From NCBI RefSeq assembly GCF_024810105.1, contig NZ_JANUDX010000001.1, forward strand, positions 806,001-870,000: a DNA stretch of 64,000 nucleotides. The letters run 5' to 3'. Positions 53,666-62,231 of this stretch are shown one piece after another. Each line of letters opens with the position of its first letter. Within the stretch, counting starts at the first letter, position 1. This DNA is from Stenotrophomonas sp. BIGb0135. GTDB lineage: Bacteria; Pseudomonadota; Gammaproteobacteria; Xanthomonadales; Xanthomonadaceae. The translations under genes were made by a program, and so were the position numbers. The notes below the pieces were generated by a model. That model made no database searches. It was not told the origin of the DNA and saw nothing but the letters and a program-made list of their open reading frames with translations.

Positions 53666-53857
53666 GTGCCCCTTGCGTTTTACGGCAATGTCGAGACCTT
53701 GGAGGGGCCACAGGTCGACGGTGCGGTAATCGTTGAGTTCGCCAGTCGGGAAGACGCCAGGGCGGCCTACGACGATCCGCTCTATCAAGCGGCGTTGAAG
53801 CATCGGCGTAAAGGCGCGGAATATCGCGTCTTCATCGTGGATGGGGTGACAGCGTAG
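53666..53857 (+). pseudogene. C-terminal half of a DUF1330 protein
   Basis: The frame from 53666 gives VPLAFYGNVETLEGPQVDGA, then VIVEFASREDARAAYDDPLY and QAALKHRRKGAEYRVFIVDG. These are the last three elements of the DUF1330 dimeric alpha/beta-barrel. The N-terminal half is missing: the 200 bases upstream (53448-53665) contain nothing similar and no start with a ribosome site. A remnant of a once complete gene. Confidence 0.7.
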
Positions 53858-53936
53858 AAATACCGGCTGTGCAGCTTTCACGCCGCGCGCAACGCCGGGC
53901 AACTCCAACGAAAGCATTCCAAAAAGCTAATGGCTA

Positions 53937-53964
53937 CTTAACTACCACCTAATTCAGCCTTAAT
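53937..53964 (+). promoter_or_regulatory. Triple PmrA/QseB-type response-regulator box
   Basis: CTTAAC-N5-CCTAAT-N5-CTTAAT: three hexamers with an exact 11-bp period in an AT-rich pocket, matching the YTTAAK-N5-YTTAAK direct repeats bound by PmrA/QseB-type regulators. A CATACT -10-like hexamer follows at 53978. The box lies 24 bases before the first gene of a seven-gene run that ends with exactly such a regulator. Confidence 0.65.
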
Positions 53965-53987
53965 CCGGGCCGGCCAGCATACTCGCC

Positions 53988-54659
53988 ATGTCCTGGATCC
54001 CCACCTCTCTCGCTGTCACGTTCCCGTCCCACCTGCCGCATTCGCAGGTGGTGGGCCCGCAAGACCCAAGCCGCAGCGAAGTGGAGCAGTTCATCGCCCG
54101 CGTGTATCGCGAACGCTACGGTGCCACGCTGCACGCGTTCCTGCCGCAGCTGCTTGCGTTCCGGGATGGCAAGGGAAACCTGGTGGCAGCGGTCGGGATA
54201 CGCGTGGGAAGCGACGGTCCGCTGTTTGTCGAGCAATACCTCGACGAGCCTGTACAGGCGATCCTCTTGCATCGGGAGATCGCCAGCGTAGGCCGCGACC
54301 GCATCGCCGAGATCGGCAACTTCGCCGCCACCACCCCCGGCGTCGCGCGTGAACTGATTGTCCGCTTGACCGACATGCTACATGCCGCACGCGTGCGCTG
54401 GGTGCTGTTCGCGGCCACCCAACAGCTGCGGAACACCCTCGACCGGCTGCAGTTGGTGACGGTGGAACTTGGCGAAGCAGACCCGGAGCGACTTGCCGGC
54501 GATGCGTCCCGGTGGGGCAGCTATTACGAGACCCGGCCGAAGGTGGTCTGCGGGAATGTCTCTGCAGGACGTGCGTTCCTGCATCAAGCACGAAAACAGG
54601 AGGCGCGCGCCACGACCAATCCGGATCCGTCGCGGCAGGCCATGGTGGCGGCGAAATGA
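53988..54659 (+). CDS. Thermostable hemolysin family protein (possible GNAT/LuxI-like acyltransferase)
   Basis: A 223-residue cytoplasmic protein of PF12261. The segments are VEQFIARVYRERYGATLHAF, then LVAAVGIRVGSDGPLFVEQY, LDEPV, GRDRIAEIGNFAATTPGVAR, ELIVRLTDML and VRWVLFAATQQLRNTLDRLQ. No signal peptide or membrane segment is seen, so a secreted lytic toxin is unlikely. The order 'FVEQYL ... xExGNFA ... G-x-A-R-x-L' is reminiscent of GNAT-like acyl synthases such as LuxI or FeeM, which is my inference. No Shine-Dalgarno before ATG at 53988; translation may be leaderless. First gene of the cluster. Confidence 0.8.
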   Translation: MSWIPTSLAVTFPSHLPHSQVVGPQDPSRSEVEQFIARVYRERYGATLHAFLPQLLAFRDGKGNLVAAVGIRVGSDGPLFVEQYLDEPVQAILLHREIASVGRDRIAEIGNFAATTPGVARELIVRLTDMLHAARVRWVLFAATQQLRNTLDRLQLVTVELGEADPERLAGDASRWGSYYETRPKVVCGNVSAGRAFLHQARKQEARATTNPDPSRQAMVAAK

Positions 54660-56152
54660 ACGTGCAGAGCTCTCCCCTCAGCGCCAGTCTCGGCGGGCGC
54701 ACGGCACGCGTACTCACTTCCAGAGCGGAAATTAACGGTGAGCAGATCCGCCAGCGCGCATTCCGATTGGCTGATCGCCTGGCCCTGCAGAGCATCCGCC
54801 GCGTCGCAAGCCAGCTGGACAACGGCATTGAGTGGCTGGTCCTGGATCTTGCCCTGCGCGAGCTCGGCGGCGTGCATGTGCCGTTGCCGACATTCTTCTC
54901 TGCCGAGCAGATCGCTCATGCCCTGGCGTCCAGCGGTGCCCAGTGTATTGTCTCCGCCGACGGTGCGCCTGCGCCCACAGGCAGCATGGGCACACCGGGG
55001 AGCTTGGATGGCGGGTTGCTCGCCCAGTGGCGGACCGATCCGGCGACGTCGATCGACCTTCCCGCTGGCACCGCATGCGTGACCTACACCTCCGGCACGA
55101 CCGGCCGCCCCAAGGGCGTGTGCCTGTCGGCCGAGACGCTGCTTACGGTCGCCAGTTCGCTGGTGCAAGGGTCGTCGGCGATTGCGCCGCGCCGCCACCT
55201 CTGCCTGATGCCGTTGTCCACGCTCCTGGAGAACGTTGCCGGGCTGTATGCAACGCTGCTCTCGGACGCGCAGATTGCGCTCCCATCGCTGGCGGAAATC
55301 GGCTACACCGGCGCCTCGGGCCTGGACGTACCGACGCTACTGCGATGCCTGCACCGCTATCAGCCGGAGAGCGTCATCCTCGTGCCCCAGCTGTTGCTGG
55401 CGGTGGTGATGGCCGCCCAAAGCGGTGCCCCCCTGCCCGCCTCGCTGCGCTATATCGCCGTCGGGGGCGGGCGCGTGGGGCCGGGGCTGCTGGCACGGGC
55501 TCGGGCGCTGGGTCTGCCGGTGTTTGAAGGCTACGGGTTGACCGAATGTGCCTCCGTGGTCTGCCTCAACCAACCCGGCGCCAGCCTGGATGGCAGTGTC
55601 GGCAAAGCGCTTCCGCACGCGCGCATCGCCATTGTCGACGGTGAGATCCAGGTCGAGGGGGCACGCGCCCTGGGCTACCTGGGTGCGGAGCCGCTTCCCG
55701 AGGGGCCGATCCGTACCGGTGATCTGGGCCACGTAGACGCGGACGGATTCGTCCACGTCACCGGCCGCCGCAAGAATGTCTTCATCACCGCGTTCGGTCG
55801 CAATGTCTCACCCGAATGGGTGGAGAGCGAGCTGCTCTCCCATCCGGACCTGGCCCAGGCGGTGGTATGGGGCGAGGCACAGGCCGACAACGTCGCCGTG
55901 CTCGTTCCGCGCCGTGCCGACCTGGACGATGCCGCCCTCGCCCGCGCCGTAGCGGAGGTCAACGCCGGCCTGCCCGACTACGCCCGCGTCTCGCGGATCG
56001 TGCGCGCGCCAGCGCCGTTCTCTGCAAGTACCGGCCTGCTCACCGCCAATGGGCGCCCGCGTCGCGACGCCATCCTGTCCCATTTCCAGGCCGAGGTCGA
56101 TGCGAGCTATCGCCGTCCCGCCTCCGTTCCTTCCACGGGAGTATCCGCATGA
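54656..56152 (+). CDS. AMP-dependent acyl/aryl-acid synthetase
   Basis: A 498-residue ANL-superfamily adenylating enzyme, slightly shorter than usual. Motifs: TYTSGTTGRPKGV (about 143-155, ATP binding), GYGLTECASVV (A5), RTGDLGHVDADGFVHVTGRR (A7-A8) and KNVFITAFGRNVSPEWVE. The invariant A10 lysine region is NGRPRRDAI, where the expected GK is replaced by GR, so the adenylation half-reaction may be altered or the Lys may lie elsewhere. It would activate a carboxylic acid for the neighbouring enzymes. ATGA overlap with the hemolysin-family gene. Confidence 0.85.
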   Translation: MNVQSSPLSASLGGRTARVLTSRAEINGEQIRQRAFRLADRLALQSIRRVASQLDNGIEWLVLDLALRELGGVHVPLPTFFSAEQIAHALASSGAQCIVSADGAPAPTGSMGTPGSLDGGLLAQWRTDPATSIDLPAGTACVTYTSGTTGRPKGVCLSAETLLTVASSLVQGSSAIAPRRHLCLMPLSTLLENVAGLYATLLSDAQIALPSLAEIGYTGASGLDVPTLLRCLHRYQPESVILVPQLLLAVVMAAQSGAPLPASLRYIAVGGGRVGPGLLARARALGLPVFEGYGLTECASVVCLNQPGASLDGSVGKALPHARIAIVDGEIQVEGARALGYLGAEPLPEGPIRTGDLGHVDADGFVHVTGRRKNVFITAFGRNVSPEWVESELLSHPDLAQAVVWGEAQADNVAVLVPRRADLDDAALARAVAEVNAGLPDYARVSRIVRAPAPFSASTGLLTANGRPRRDAILSHFQAEVDASYRRPASVPSTGVSA

Positions 56153-56823
56153 GTTTCCATTCCGAACTGCTCGCCCAGACCCAGCAGGAGCGGTCCACCC
56201 TGATCTCCGTGCCGATCATCCAGTCCGCGCTGGGCGGCCGGATCGCCCGCGAAGACTACGTCGCGTTTCTCGGGCAGGCCTACCACCATGTCAGGCACAC
56301 CGTCCCGCTGCTCATGGCATGCGGCGCGCGCCTTCCTGCGCGGCTTGAATGGCTGCGCACGGCCATCGGTGAGTACATCGAAGAAGAGATGGGCCACCAG
56401 GAGTGGGTGCTGGACGACCTGGCGGCCTGCGGTGCCGACCGCGCCGAAGCCGCCGCCAGCCTCCCCTCACTGGCCACCGAGCTGATGGTGAGCTACGCCT
56501 ACGACACCATCCACCGTGGCAACCCGGTCGGCTTCTTCGGCATGGTCTTGGTGCTGGAAGGAACCAGCGTGGCGCTGGCGACCCGTGCGGCCAACACCCT
56601 CCAGACCTCGCTTGACCTGCCGCGCAACGCCTTCAGCTACCTGCTGTCCCACGGCGACCTGGACATCGAGCATGTCGGCTTCTTTGAAGGGCTGATGGAC
56701 CGCCTGGACGATCCGGCGGATCAGCAGGCCGTCATCCATGCCGCCCGACGCTTCTACGTGCTGTATGGCGACATCTTCCGCACGCTTCGCCAGGACGGCG
56801 TGCGCTGGGCGGAGGCCGCGTGA
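56149..56823 (+). CDS. TenA/HDO-like iron-containing redox enzyme
   Basis: A 224-residue all-helical protein of the heme-oxygenase-like diiron fold, often mislabelled TenA. Candidate iron ligands: Glu80 and His83 (EEEMGHQEW), Glu137 (VLEGTS), and His168, Asp172 or His175 (HGDLDIEHVGF). His46/47 in QAYHHVRHT is the family signature. UndA-type members use such sites to convert fatty acids to terminal alkenes, and others oxidise amino acids. Next to an AMP ligase it probably acts on an activated or free acid. ATGA overlap with the ligase gene. Confidence 0.8.
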   Translation: MSFHSELLAQTQQERSTLISVPIIQSALGGRIAREDYVAFLGQAYHHVRHTVPLLMACGARLPARLEWLRTAIGEYIEEEMGHQEWVLDDLAACGADRAEAAASLPSLATELMVSYAYDTIHRGNPVGFFGMVLVLEGTSVALATRAANTLQTSLDLPRNAFSYLLSHGDLDIEHVGFFEGLMDRLDDPADQQAVIHAARRFYVLYGDIFRTLRQDGVRWAEAA

Positions 56824-57659
56824 TGAATCTCGCCGGCAGGACCGTCATCGTCACCGGCGCGAGTGGCGGCATCGGCGTGGCGCTGTGCCACGCGTTGGTC
56901 CAGGCGGGCGCCTCGATCATGGCCGTCGGGCGCAACCGCAGCCGGCTCACCACACTTGCCGCCGCGCTACCGGCCGGGCGCGTGCACACCGTGGTCGCCG
57001 ACCTGTCCACGTCACTGGGCCGCTCGCACCTGATCGCCGCAATCCGACAGGCAAATGTGGCACCGTCGGTACTGGTGCTGGGCCACGCCCAGAGCGCGTT
57101 CGGTCTGTTCGAAGACCAGCATCCCGATGAGCTGGAAAACCTGCTGCAGACCAACCTGGTCGGCTCCGCCCTGCTTATCCACGCCCTGTTGCCGGTTTTG
57201 CGCCGCCACGAACAGGCCAGCGTGGTTGCCATCGGCTCCACCTTCGGCAGTATCGGTTTTGCCGGCTTCGCCACCTACAGCGCCAGCAAGTTCGGCGTGC
57301 GCGGCCTGATGGAAGCGCTCTCCCGTGAACACGACGGCACCGGCCTGAGCTTCCAGTATCTGTCCCCGCGTGCCACGCGCACCGCCTTCAATACGCCTGC
57401 CGTCGATGCGCTCAACGCCGAGCTCAAGGTCGGCAGCGATGCGCCGGAGGCCGTGGCCGCTGCGCTTGTCCACGCCATCGTCCAAGGCGATCGGCGCCGC
57501 CAGCTCGGCTGGCCGGAAAAGTTGTTCGCACGCATCAACGGCATGTTTCCCGCGCTGGTCGACCGCAGCCTGCGTGCCCAGCTTCCCATCATCAGGCGCC
57601 ACGCCTCTCAGGCGCAGCCCATCCACGAGGACGCCTCCCATGAAGCAACGTCACGGTAA
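56823..57659 (+). CDS. Short-chain dehydrogenase/reductase
   Basis: A 278-residue Rossmann oxidoreductase. Cofactor motif VTGASGGIGVAL (residues 10-21), with VGRNRSR following beta-2, which suggests NADP preference. Catalytic Ser in AIGSTFGS, and Tyr-x3-Lys in TYSASKFG (about 151-158). Its ATG overlaps the stop of the HDO gene. It likely reduces a carbonyl made by the upstream enzymes. Confidence 0.9.
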   Translation: MNLAGRTVIVTGASGGIGVALCHALVQAGASIMAVGRNRSRLTTLAAALPAGRVHTVVADLSTSLGRSHLIAAIRQANVAPSVLVLGHAQSAFGLFEDQHPDELENLLQTNLVGSALLIHALLPVLRRHEQASVVAIGSTFGSIGFAGFATYSASKFGVRGLMEALSREHDGTGLSFQYLSPRATRTAFNTPAVDALNAELKVGSDAPEAVAAALVHAIVQGDRRRQLGWPEKLFARINGMFPALVDRSLRAQLPIIRRHASQAQPIHEDASHEATSR

Positions 57660-58308
57660 AACCATGCTTATCCTGCTCATCAGCGCGTTGGTCATGTTGG
57701 TCGGCATTGCCTGTGCCGCCGAGCCAGGAACGCCCATGACGGTGGCCCAGCTGCGCGACCGCTGGGCCCAGATCAACTACCAGACCAGCAAGCCCCAGCG
57801 ACAGACCGCATTCGAGGCCCTGGCCAGCCAGGCGGCGAAGACCCGCCAGACCGAGCCACGTGATGCCGGCGCACTGATCTGGGAGGGTATCGTCCTCTCC
57901 AGCCTCGCCGGCGAGAAAGGTGGCATGGGGGCGCTGAGTCTGGTGAAACAGGCACGTGCGGACTTCGAGGCCGCCCTGAAGATAGATCCCAACGCGCTGC
58001 AGGGGGCGGCCTACACCAGCCTGGGCGCCCTCTACTACCAGGTGCCGGGGTGGCCTTTGGGGTTCGGCAATGACGACACCGCAGCGGCCATGCTGAGGAA
58101 GGGCCTGGCCGTGGATCCGAACGGGATCGATGCCAACTACTTCTACGGCGATTTCCTGCGCGACCAGAAGAACTGGCAAGGCGCCCAGGCAGCGTTCGAG
58201 AAGGCGATTGCAGCACCTCCCCGCCCCGGCCGTGAAGTCGCCGACGCCGGGCGCCGGGCCGAAGCGACCGCCAAACTCAAGGAGGTCCGAGGCCACCTTG
58301 CCAAGTGA
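57640..58308 (+). CDS. Secreted TPR-like protein
   Basis: A 222-residue protein with a signal peptide (MLILLISALVMLVGIACAAE). The mature part is helical: QTAFEALASQAAKTRQTEPR, then ALIWEGIVLSSLAG, then AALKIDPNALQGAAYTSLGA and FEKAIAAPPRP. The repeats look like two or three TPR units around a GWPLGFGNDD loop. It overlaps the SDR gene by 20 bases. Periplasmic role in the cluster unknown; it might bind or transport the product. Confidence 0.8.
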   Translation: MKQRHGKTMLILLISALVMLVGIACAAEPGTPMTVAQLRDRWAQINYQTSKPQRQTAFEALASQAAKTRQTEPRDAGALIWEGIVLSSLAGEKGGMGALSLVKQARADFEAALKIDPNALQGAAYTSLGALYYQVPGWPLGFGNDDTAAAMLRKGLAVDPNGIDANYFYGDFLRDQKNWQGAQAAFEKAIAAPPRPGREVADAGRRAEATAKLKEVRGHLAK

Positions 58309-58332
58309 ACCCGGGACGACGAGACTGCCTGC

Positions 58333-59007
58333 ATGCGCATCCTGCTCGCCGAAGACGACGCATCACTGGGTGAAGGCATCCGGACCGCCCTGCGCCGAGC
58401 GGCATATGCCGTGGATTGGGTGCAGGACGGTGCCGCCGCGCTGACCGCCATCGGCGACGGCGACATCGACCTGGTTGTGCTGGACCTGGGTCTGCCGCGA
58501 ATGGACGGGATCGACGTCATTCGCAAGGTGCGCGCGGCGGGCGGAAACGTGCCCATCCTGGTCCTCAGCGCCCGCGAGCGGGCCTCTGACCGCACCCTTG
58601 GGCTGGACGTGGGTGCCGACGACTATCTGGGCAAGCCGTTCGACACGCCTGAGCTGCTTGCGCGCGTCCGCGCCCTGCTCCGCCGCAGCGTTGGGCGTGC
58701 GACACCGACACTGGAAGCCGGCGCGCTGAGCCTGGACCCTGCGCGTCTGACCGCCATCTGGAAGGGGCACACATTGGACCTGACCCGCAGGGAGTTCGCC
58801 CTGCTCAGACTGCTCATGGAACAACAAGGCAGGCCGCTTGGGCGCGAGACCATCCAGCAGCACCTGTATGGCTGGGATGAGGACGTAGCCAGCAACGCCG
58901 TCGATGTGCATGTCCACCAACTGCGCAGGAAGCTGGATCCGGGCATCATCCGCACCGTGCGGGGGATCGGCTACGCCTTGGGCGACCCCTCGGATGCAGC
59001 TGCATGA
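58333..59007 (+). CDS. OmpR/PhoB-type response regulator (QseB/PmrA subfamily)
   Basis: A 224-residue regulator. The receiver domain has the acidic pair Asp8/Asp9, phospho-acceptor Asp51 (LVVLDLGLPRMDG), Thr/Ser79 region (LVLSARE) and Lys101 (GKPF). The winged helix (DLTRREFALLRLLMEQQGRP, LYGWDEDVASNAVDVHVHQL) is the QseB/PmrA type, whose DNA target is tandem CTTAAT-like repeats. Such repeats lie upstream of the cluster at 53937. Confidence 0.92.
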   Translation: MRILLAEDDASLGEGIRTALRRAAYAVDWVQDGAAALTAIGDGDIDLVVLDLGLPRMDGIDVIRKVRAAGGNVPILVLSARERASDRTLGLDVGADDYLGKPFDTPELLARVRALLRRSVGRATPTLEAGALSLDPARLTAIWKGHTLDLTRREFALLRLLMEQQGRPLGRETIQQHLYGWDEDVASNAVDVHVHQLRRKLDPGIIRTVRGIGYALGDPSDAAA

Positions 59008-60395
59008 CGTCCATCCGTCGCCGCTTGCTGGTCGTGTTGCTGGGGGTGCTCTCCCTGCTCATGCTCCTGGCGGCCGGTCTGAGCTACCGAGCCGGGCTGC
59101 AGGAGGCCGGGGAAATGTTCGACGCTCGGCTGGTGCAGTCCTCGCGGGTGCTGTTGAGCCTGGTGGACGAGCCGCTCAGCGATCTGAGCGCGTTTCCCGG
59201 CGACCCCATCGTCCTGCGCGGGTGGCACGGGCGCGCCGACGGCGTTGGCGAGGCATTGGCCTTCAAAGACGGGCACGCCTACGAGAACAAGCTGGCGTTT
59301 CAGATATGGGCGCCTGACGGTCGCCTGCTGCTCCGATCAGACAGTGCGCCCAATGCGCCAATGGCGAGCTTATCGCCGGGTTACGCGGATGTAGACATCG
59401 ACGGGGCGCAGTGGCGAACCTTTACGCTGCGCTCGCCACAGGGTCGATGGTTTCAGTCCGCCGAGCGCTCGGACATCCGCCAGGAACTGGCCGAGGACAT
59501 TGCCATCGGCACGCTGCTGCCGCTGCTGTTCGCGCTTCCGGTGATGGCCTTGGTCATCTGGTTGACGGTCGCCTGGGCCACGCGCTCGCTGCGAAAAGTC
59601 TCGACGGACATCGGTGAGCGTGACCCCGATCGGATGACGCCCTTGGATGACACGAAGCTCCCGGAAGAGGTCCACGGTCTGGTACGCGCGGTAAACGAGC
59701 TTCTGCAGCGCCTTGATCTCGCCTTGGCACGCGAGCGCCGCTTCATCGCCGATGCTGCGCACGAGCTGCGCACGCCGATCAGCGCAGTGAAGGTTCATGC
59801 AGACAACGCGCGGCTCGCCACGCTCGATGAAGAACGTCACGAGTCACAGCGGTTGCTTGCCAGAGGGGTCGAACGGGTTGAGCGCTTGGTATCACAGCTA
59901 CTGTCCCTGAGCCGAACTGAACGCGGCATCGGAAAGCATGTGTTTCGCAAGCTGAGCCTGGATGCTCTGGTGAGAAGCGAGGTTGAAGAGCTCAGGGCCT
60001 TGGCATCGTCGAAGAACCAGGTCATGAACCTCGTTCTCGACAAAGCCGACGTCTTCGGCGACGAGTTCTCGCTGGGCTTGCTGGTGCGTAACCTCGTCGA
60101 GAATTCCATCCGGTATACCCCCGAACATGGGGTCGTGGTGGTGTCTACCGAACAGACGGGCGAGCAATGCGCTCTTACGGTGGAAGACTCTGGACCTGGC
60201 ATTCCCAAGGACCTGCAGGGCCGCGTCTTCGACCGTTTCTACCGGGTGATCGGAAGCGGCGCAGAGGGAAGCGGATTGGGTTTATCCATTGTCCAGGAGA
60301 CGTTGGACGCGCACGAGGGCGGGATCACGCTTGGGACGTCCAAATGCCTCAAGGGCTTGAAGGTGACAGTCCAACTGCCATCGGGGGCACATTGA
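59004..60395 (+). CDS. Sensor histidine kinase (QseC/TctE-like)
   Basis: A 463-residue membrane kinase. Helix 1 is at about 9-28 and helix 2 at about 168-190. The periplasmic part in between resembles the 2CSK_N domain (HAYENKLAFQIWAPDGRLLL, then WRTFTLRSPQGRWFQSAERS). HAMP follows, then the HisKA box DAAHELRTPISAVKVH (His252) and the HATPase boxes NLVENSIRYTP, VEDSGPGIP and GSGLGLSIV. ATGA overlap with the regulator. It may sense the pathway product or its target in the periplasm. Confidence 0.93.
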   Translation: MTSIRRRLLVVLLGVLSLLMLLAAGLSYRAGLQEAGEMFDARLVQSSRVLLSLVDEPLSDLSAFPGDPIVLRGWHGRADGVGEALAFKDGHAYENKLAFQIWAPDGRLLLRSDSAPNAPMASLSPGYADVDIDGAQWRTFTLRSPQGRWFQSAERSDIRQELAEDIAIGTLLPLLFALPVMALVIWLTVAWATRSLRKVSTDIGERDPDRMTPLDDTKLPEEVHGLVRAVNELLQRLDLALARERRFIADAAHELRTPISAVKVHADNARLATLDEERHESQRLLARGVERVERLVSQLLSLSRTERGIGKHVFRKLSLDALVRSEVEELRALASSKNQVMNLVLDKADVFGDEFSLGLLVRNLVENSIRYTPEHGVVVVSTEQTGEQCALTVEDSGPGIPKDLQGRVFDRFYRVIGSGAEGSGLGLSIVQETLDAHEGGITLGTSKCLKGLKVTVQLPSGAH

Positions 60396-60775
60396 CGCGC
60401 AGCGGCTCACGATCTTTGTGACCTGTCAGCCAGGCACCGTTGCAACGCCAAACAGCACGCTCCTCAGCGTTGAGGGCCCTTTCAACACCGAGCCAAGAGC
60501 GCAGACGGTTGAAGCGAACCGTTGGCGCGGGCCCTCCGCGCACTGGGCCCCTCCCTGGATCGAGAATAACGCCAGTCAATGGCTGAGGTAGGACATCAAC
60601 GCGCCCAAGCCACGGCCGCCCGCCAAGCCGCAAAGACCACACACCGAGATCTACGGGCACTGCGCCGGTTGGCCGGGATTCCGGCGGAGAGCCACTCAGC
60701 CAGGGCAGTATGCCCCGCCAGACATTCGACCGACCCGAGCCCTGAGGCGCGCGTCAAGACAACCACGGACATGCC
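60396..60775. other. Region between the kinase and clcA, no gene seen
   Basis: A 380-base stretch between convergent genes. I found no open frame with a start and ribosome site, no clear terminator and no repeat. Its base composition is less biased than the genes on either side, and it may be decayed coding DNA, but nothing is recognisable. Confidence 0.5.
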
Positions 60776-62134
60776 TCATTTATCCGACACAGGCGCCTCA
60801 TGGACATGATCCCTTCTTGGCACATCCACACGCGCCAAGCGCTCGGCCAGACCTCGATAGATGGGCACATGGCAGACCAGCCCTGACACCCCCCGAGCCA
60901 AGAGCACCGTCGCCAGGATGGGCAGCAACATCCCATTGGTATCGGTGAGCTCCAGAGAAATCACTGCCGACGTCAGCGGAGCTTGGGTCACGCCCGTCAG
61001 GTAGGCACACATACCGAGCAGCACGAATGCACGAGGGTCCACGGAGGGCATCACTACCGACAGGTTATGCCCGAGGCCTGCCCCAACCGCGAGCGCTGGT
61101 GAAAACAGTCCCCCCGGAATGCCGGCCACATAAGAGGCCAGGTTCGCGAGCAGCTTCATGACCCCGAACTCGTGGCCCACTACTGCGTGGCCTTGCACCA
61201 AACTCCGTGCCTGCTCATAACCCGTGCCGAACGCACCGTTTCCGAACGCCGCTGCCAGACCAACGACGACCAGCCCGCAGGCGGCGGCAAGCAGCACCGG
61301 GTGGTTACTCCGCAGCCGACCTAGCCAGGTCGGCCTTCCGGACATGCTCAAAAGAACAAGCTTGGCAAACAAGCCGCCCGCCAAGCCTGCAACGGTGCCG
61401 CACAGCAAAATGGCGAGCCACGCCTGGCCAAGCGGAAGAAGCGTAGCCACGCGACCGAAGTAGGTGTAGTTGCCAAGGATGCCTAGGGAGACCACACCGC
61501 CGACGATGACCGCGGTGAGGAGCGTCCCGGAGAAGCGGTGTTCGAACCGTCCACTGAGTTCCTCAATGGCAAAAACGATCCCGGCCAAAGGGGTATTGAA
61601 CGCTGCGGCGATGCCGGCCGCCCCGCCTGCCAAGAGGAAATGCGACAGCTCACGTGGGTCCCGAAAACCAAACCAACGGCCAAAGGCATACATCAGGCTG
61701 GCGCCTACATGCACGGTAGGGCCCTCGCGCCCCACGGACGCTCCACCCAGCAAGGAAAGCGTGGTCAGCAAGAGCTTGCCGGCCGACACTCTCAGCGAGA
61801 GATTGGTAGCGCGAAAGGCATGGTCTTCCGGCTTCTCCAACGCAGCGATAACTTGCGGGATGCCGCTGCCGCGTGTTGGACGCAACACCCCATTGGTGAG
61901 CCACGCCAGCAACGCGAAGATGCCGGGGGTCAGCAGCAGGGCCCACCACAACGAGTGGCCGATGATGCGCTGAAACAACAGGAAGGCAGCATCACTGGCT
62001 TTGGCAAAGACGATGGCAACCATCGCTACCGCCACCGCGCCGCCCCACAGGGCCATTCGCCGCTTCCAGCCATCTGCCGACAGGGCTGCCCGCAGCCCGC
62101 TTTGTGGGGGATCAGGTAAGGACATGGGCGTCAT
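60776..62134 (-). CDS. clcA: ClcA-type chloride/proton antiporter
   Basis: A 452-residue CLC-family membrane protein. The selectivity-filter motifs are GSGIP (89-93), GREGPTVH (135-142, gating Glu137) and GIPGGLFSPALAVGAGLG. The proton glutamate is in FAIEELSGRF, and the pore Tyr lies in VPIYRGLAERL, so it should be an antiporter rather than a channel. Acid resistance is the known role in E. coli. The ATG at 62134 has AGGAGG upstream. It follows the GAF kinase gene on the same strand by 97 bases. Confidence 0.92.
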   Translation of the reverse strand: MTPMSLPDPPQSGLRAALSADGWKRRMALWGGAVAVAMVAIVFAKASDAAFLLFQRIIGHSLWWALLLTPGIFALLAWLTNGVLRPTRGSGIPQVIAALEKPEDHAFRATNLSLRVSAGKLLLTTLSLLGGASVGREGPTVHVGASLMYAFGRWFGFRDPRELSHFLLAGGAAGIAAAFNTPLAGIVFAIEELSGRFEHRFSGTLLTAVIVGGVVSLGILGNYTYFGRVATLLPLGQAWLAILLCGTVAGLAGGLFAKLVLLSMSGRPTWLGRLRSNHPVLLAAACGLVVVGLAAAFGNGAFGTGYEQARSLVQGHAVVGHEFGVMKLLANLASYVAGIPGGLFSPALAVGAGLGHNLSVVMPSVDPRAFVLLGMCAYLTGVTQAPLTSAVISLELTDTNGMLLPILATVLLARGVSGLVCHVPIYRGLAERLARVDVPRRDHVHEAPVSDK

Positions 62135-62231
62135 TGTCCTCCTCTCGCATGTGCCGGGATAGTGTCTCGTCCTACCTCAGCGACGACTTTCGGGCGCGCG
62201 CCATGACCTGCCGCTGCGTCAGAATCACCCT

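Noticed and set aside
60396..60775. Possible small genes in the kinase-clcA interval
   Set aside because: Short frames on both strands lack ribosome sites and recognisable sequence.
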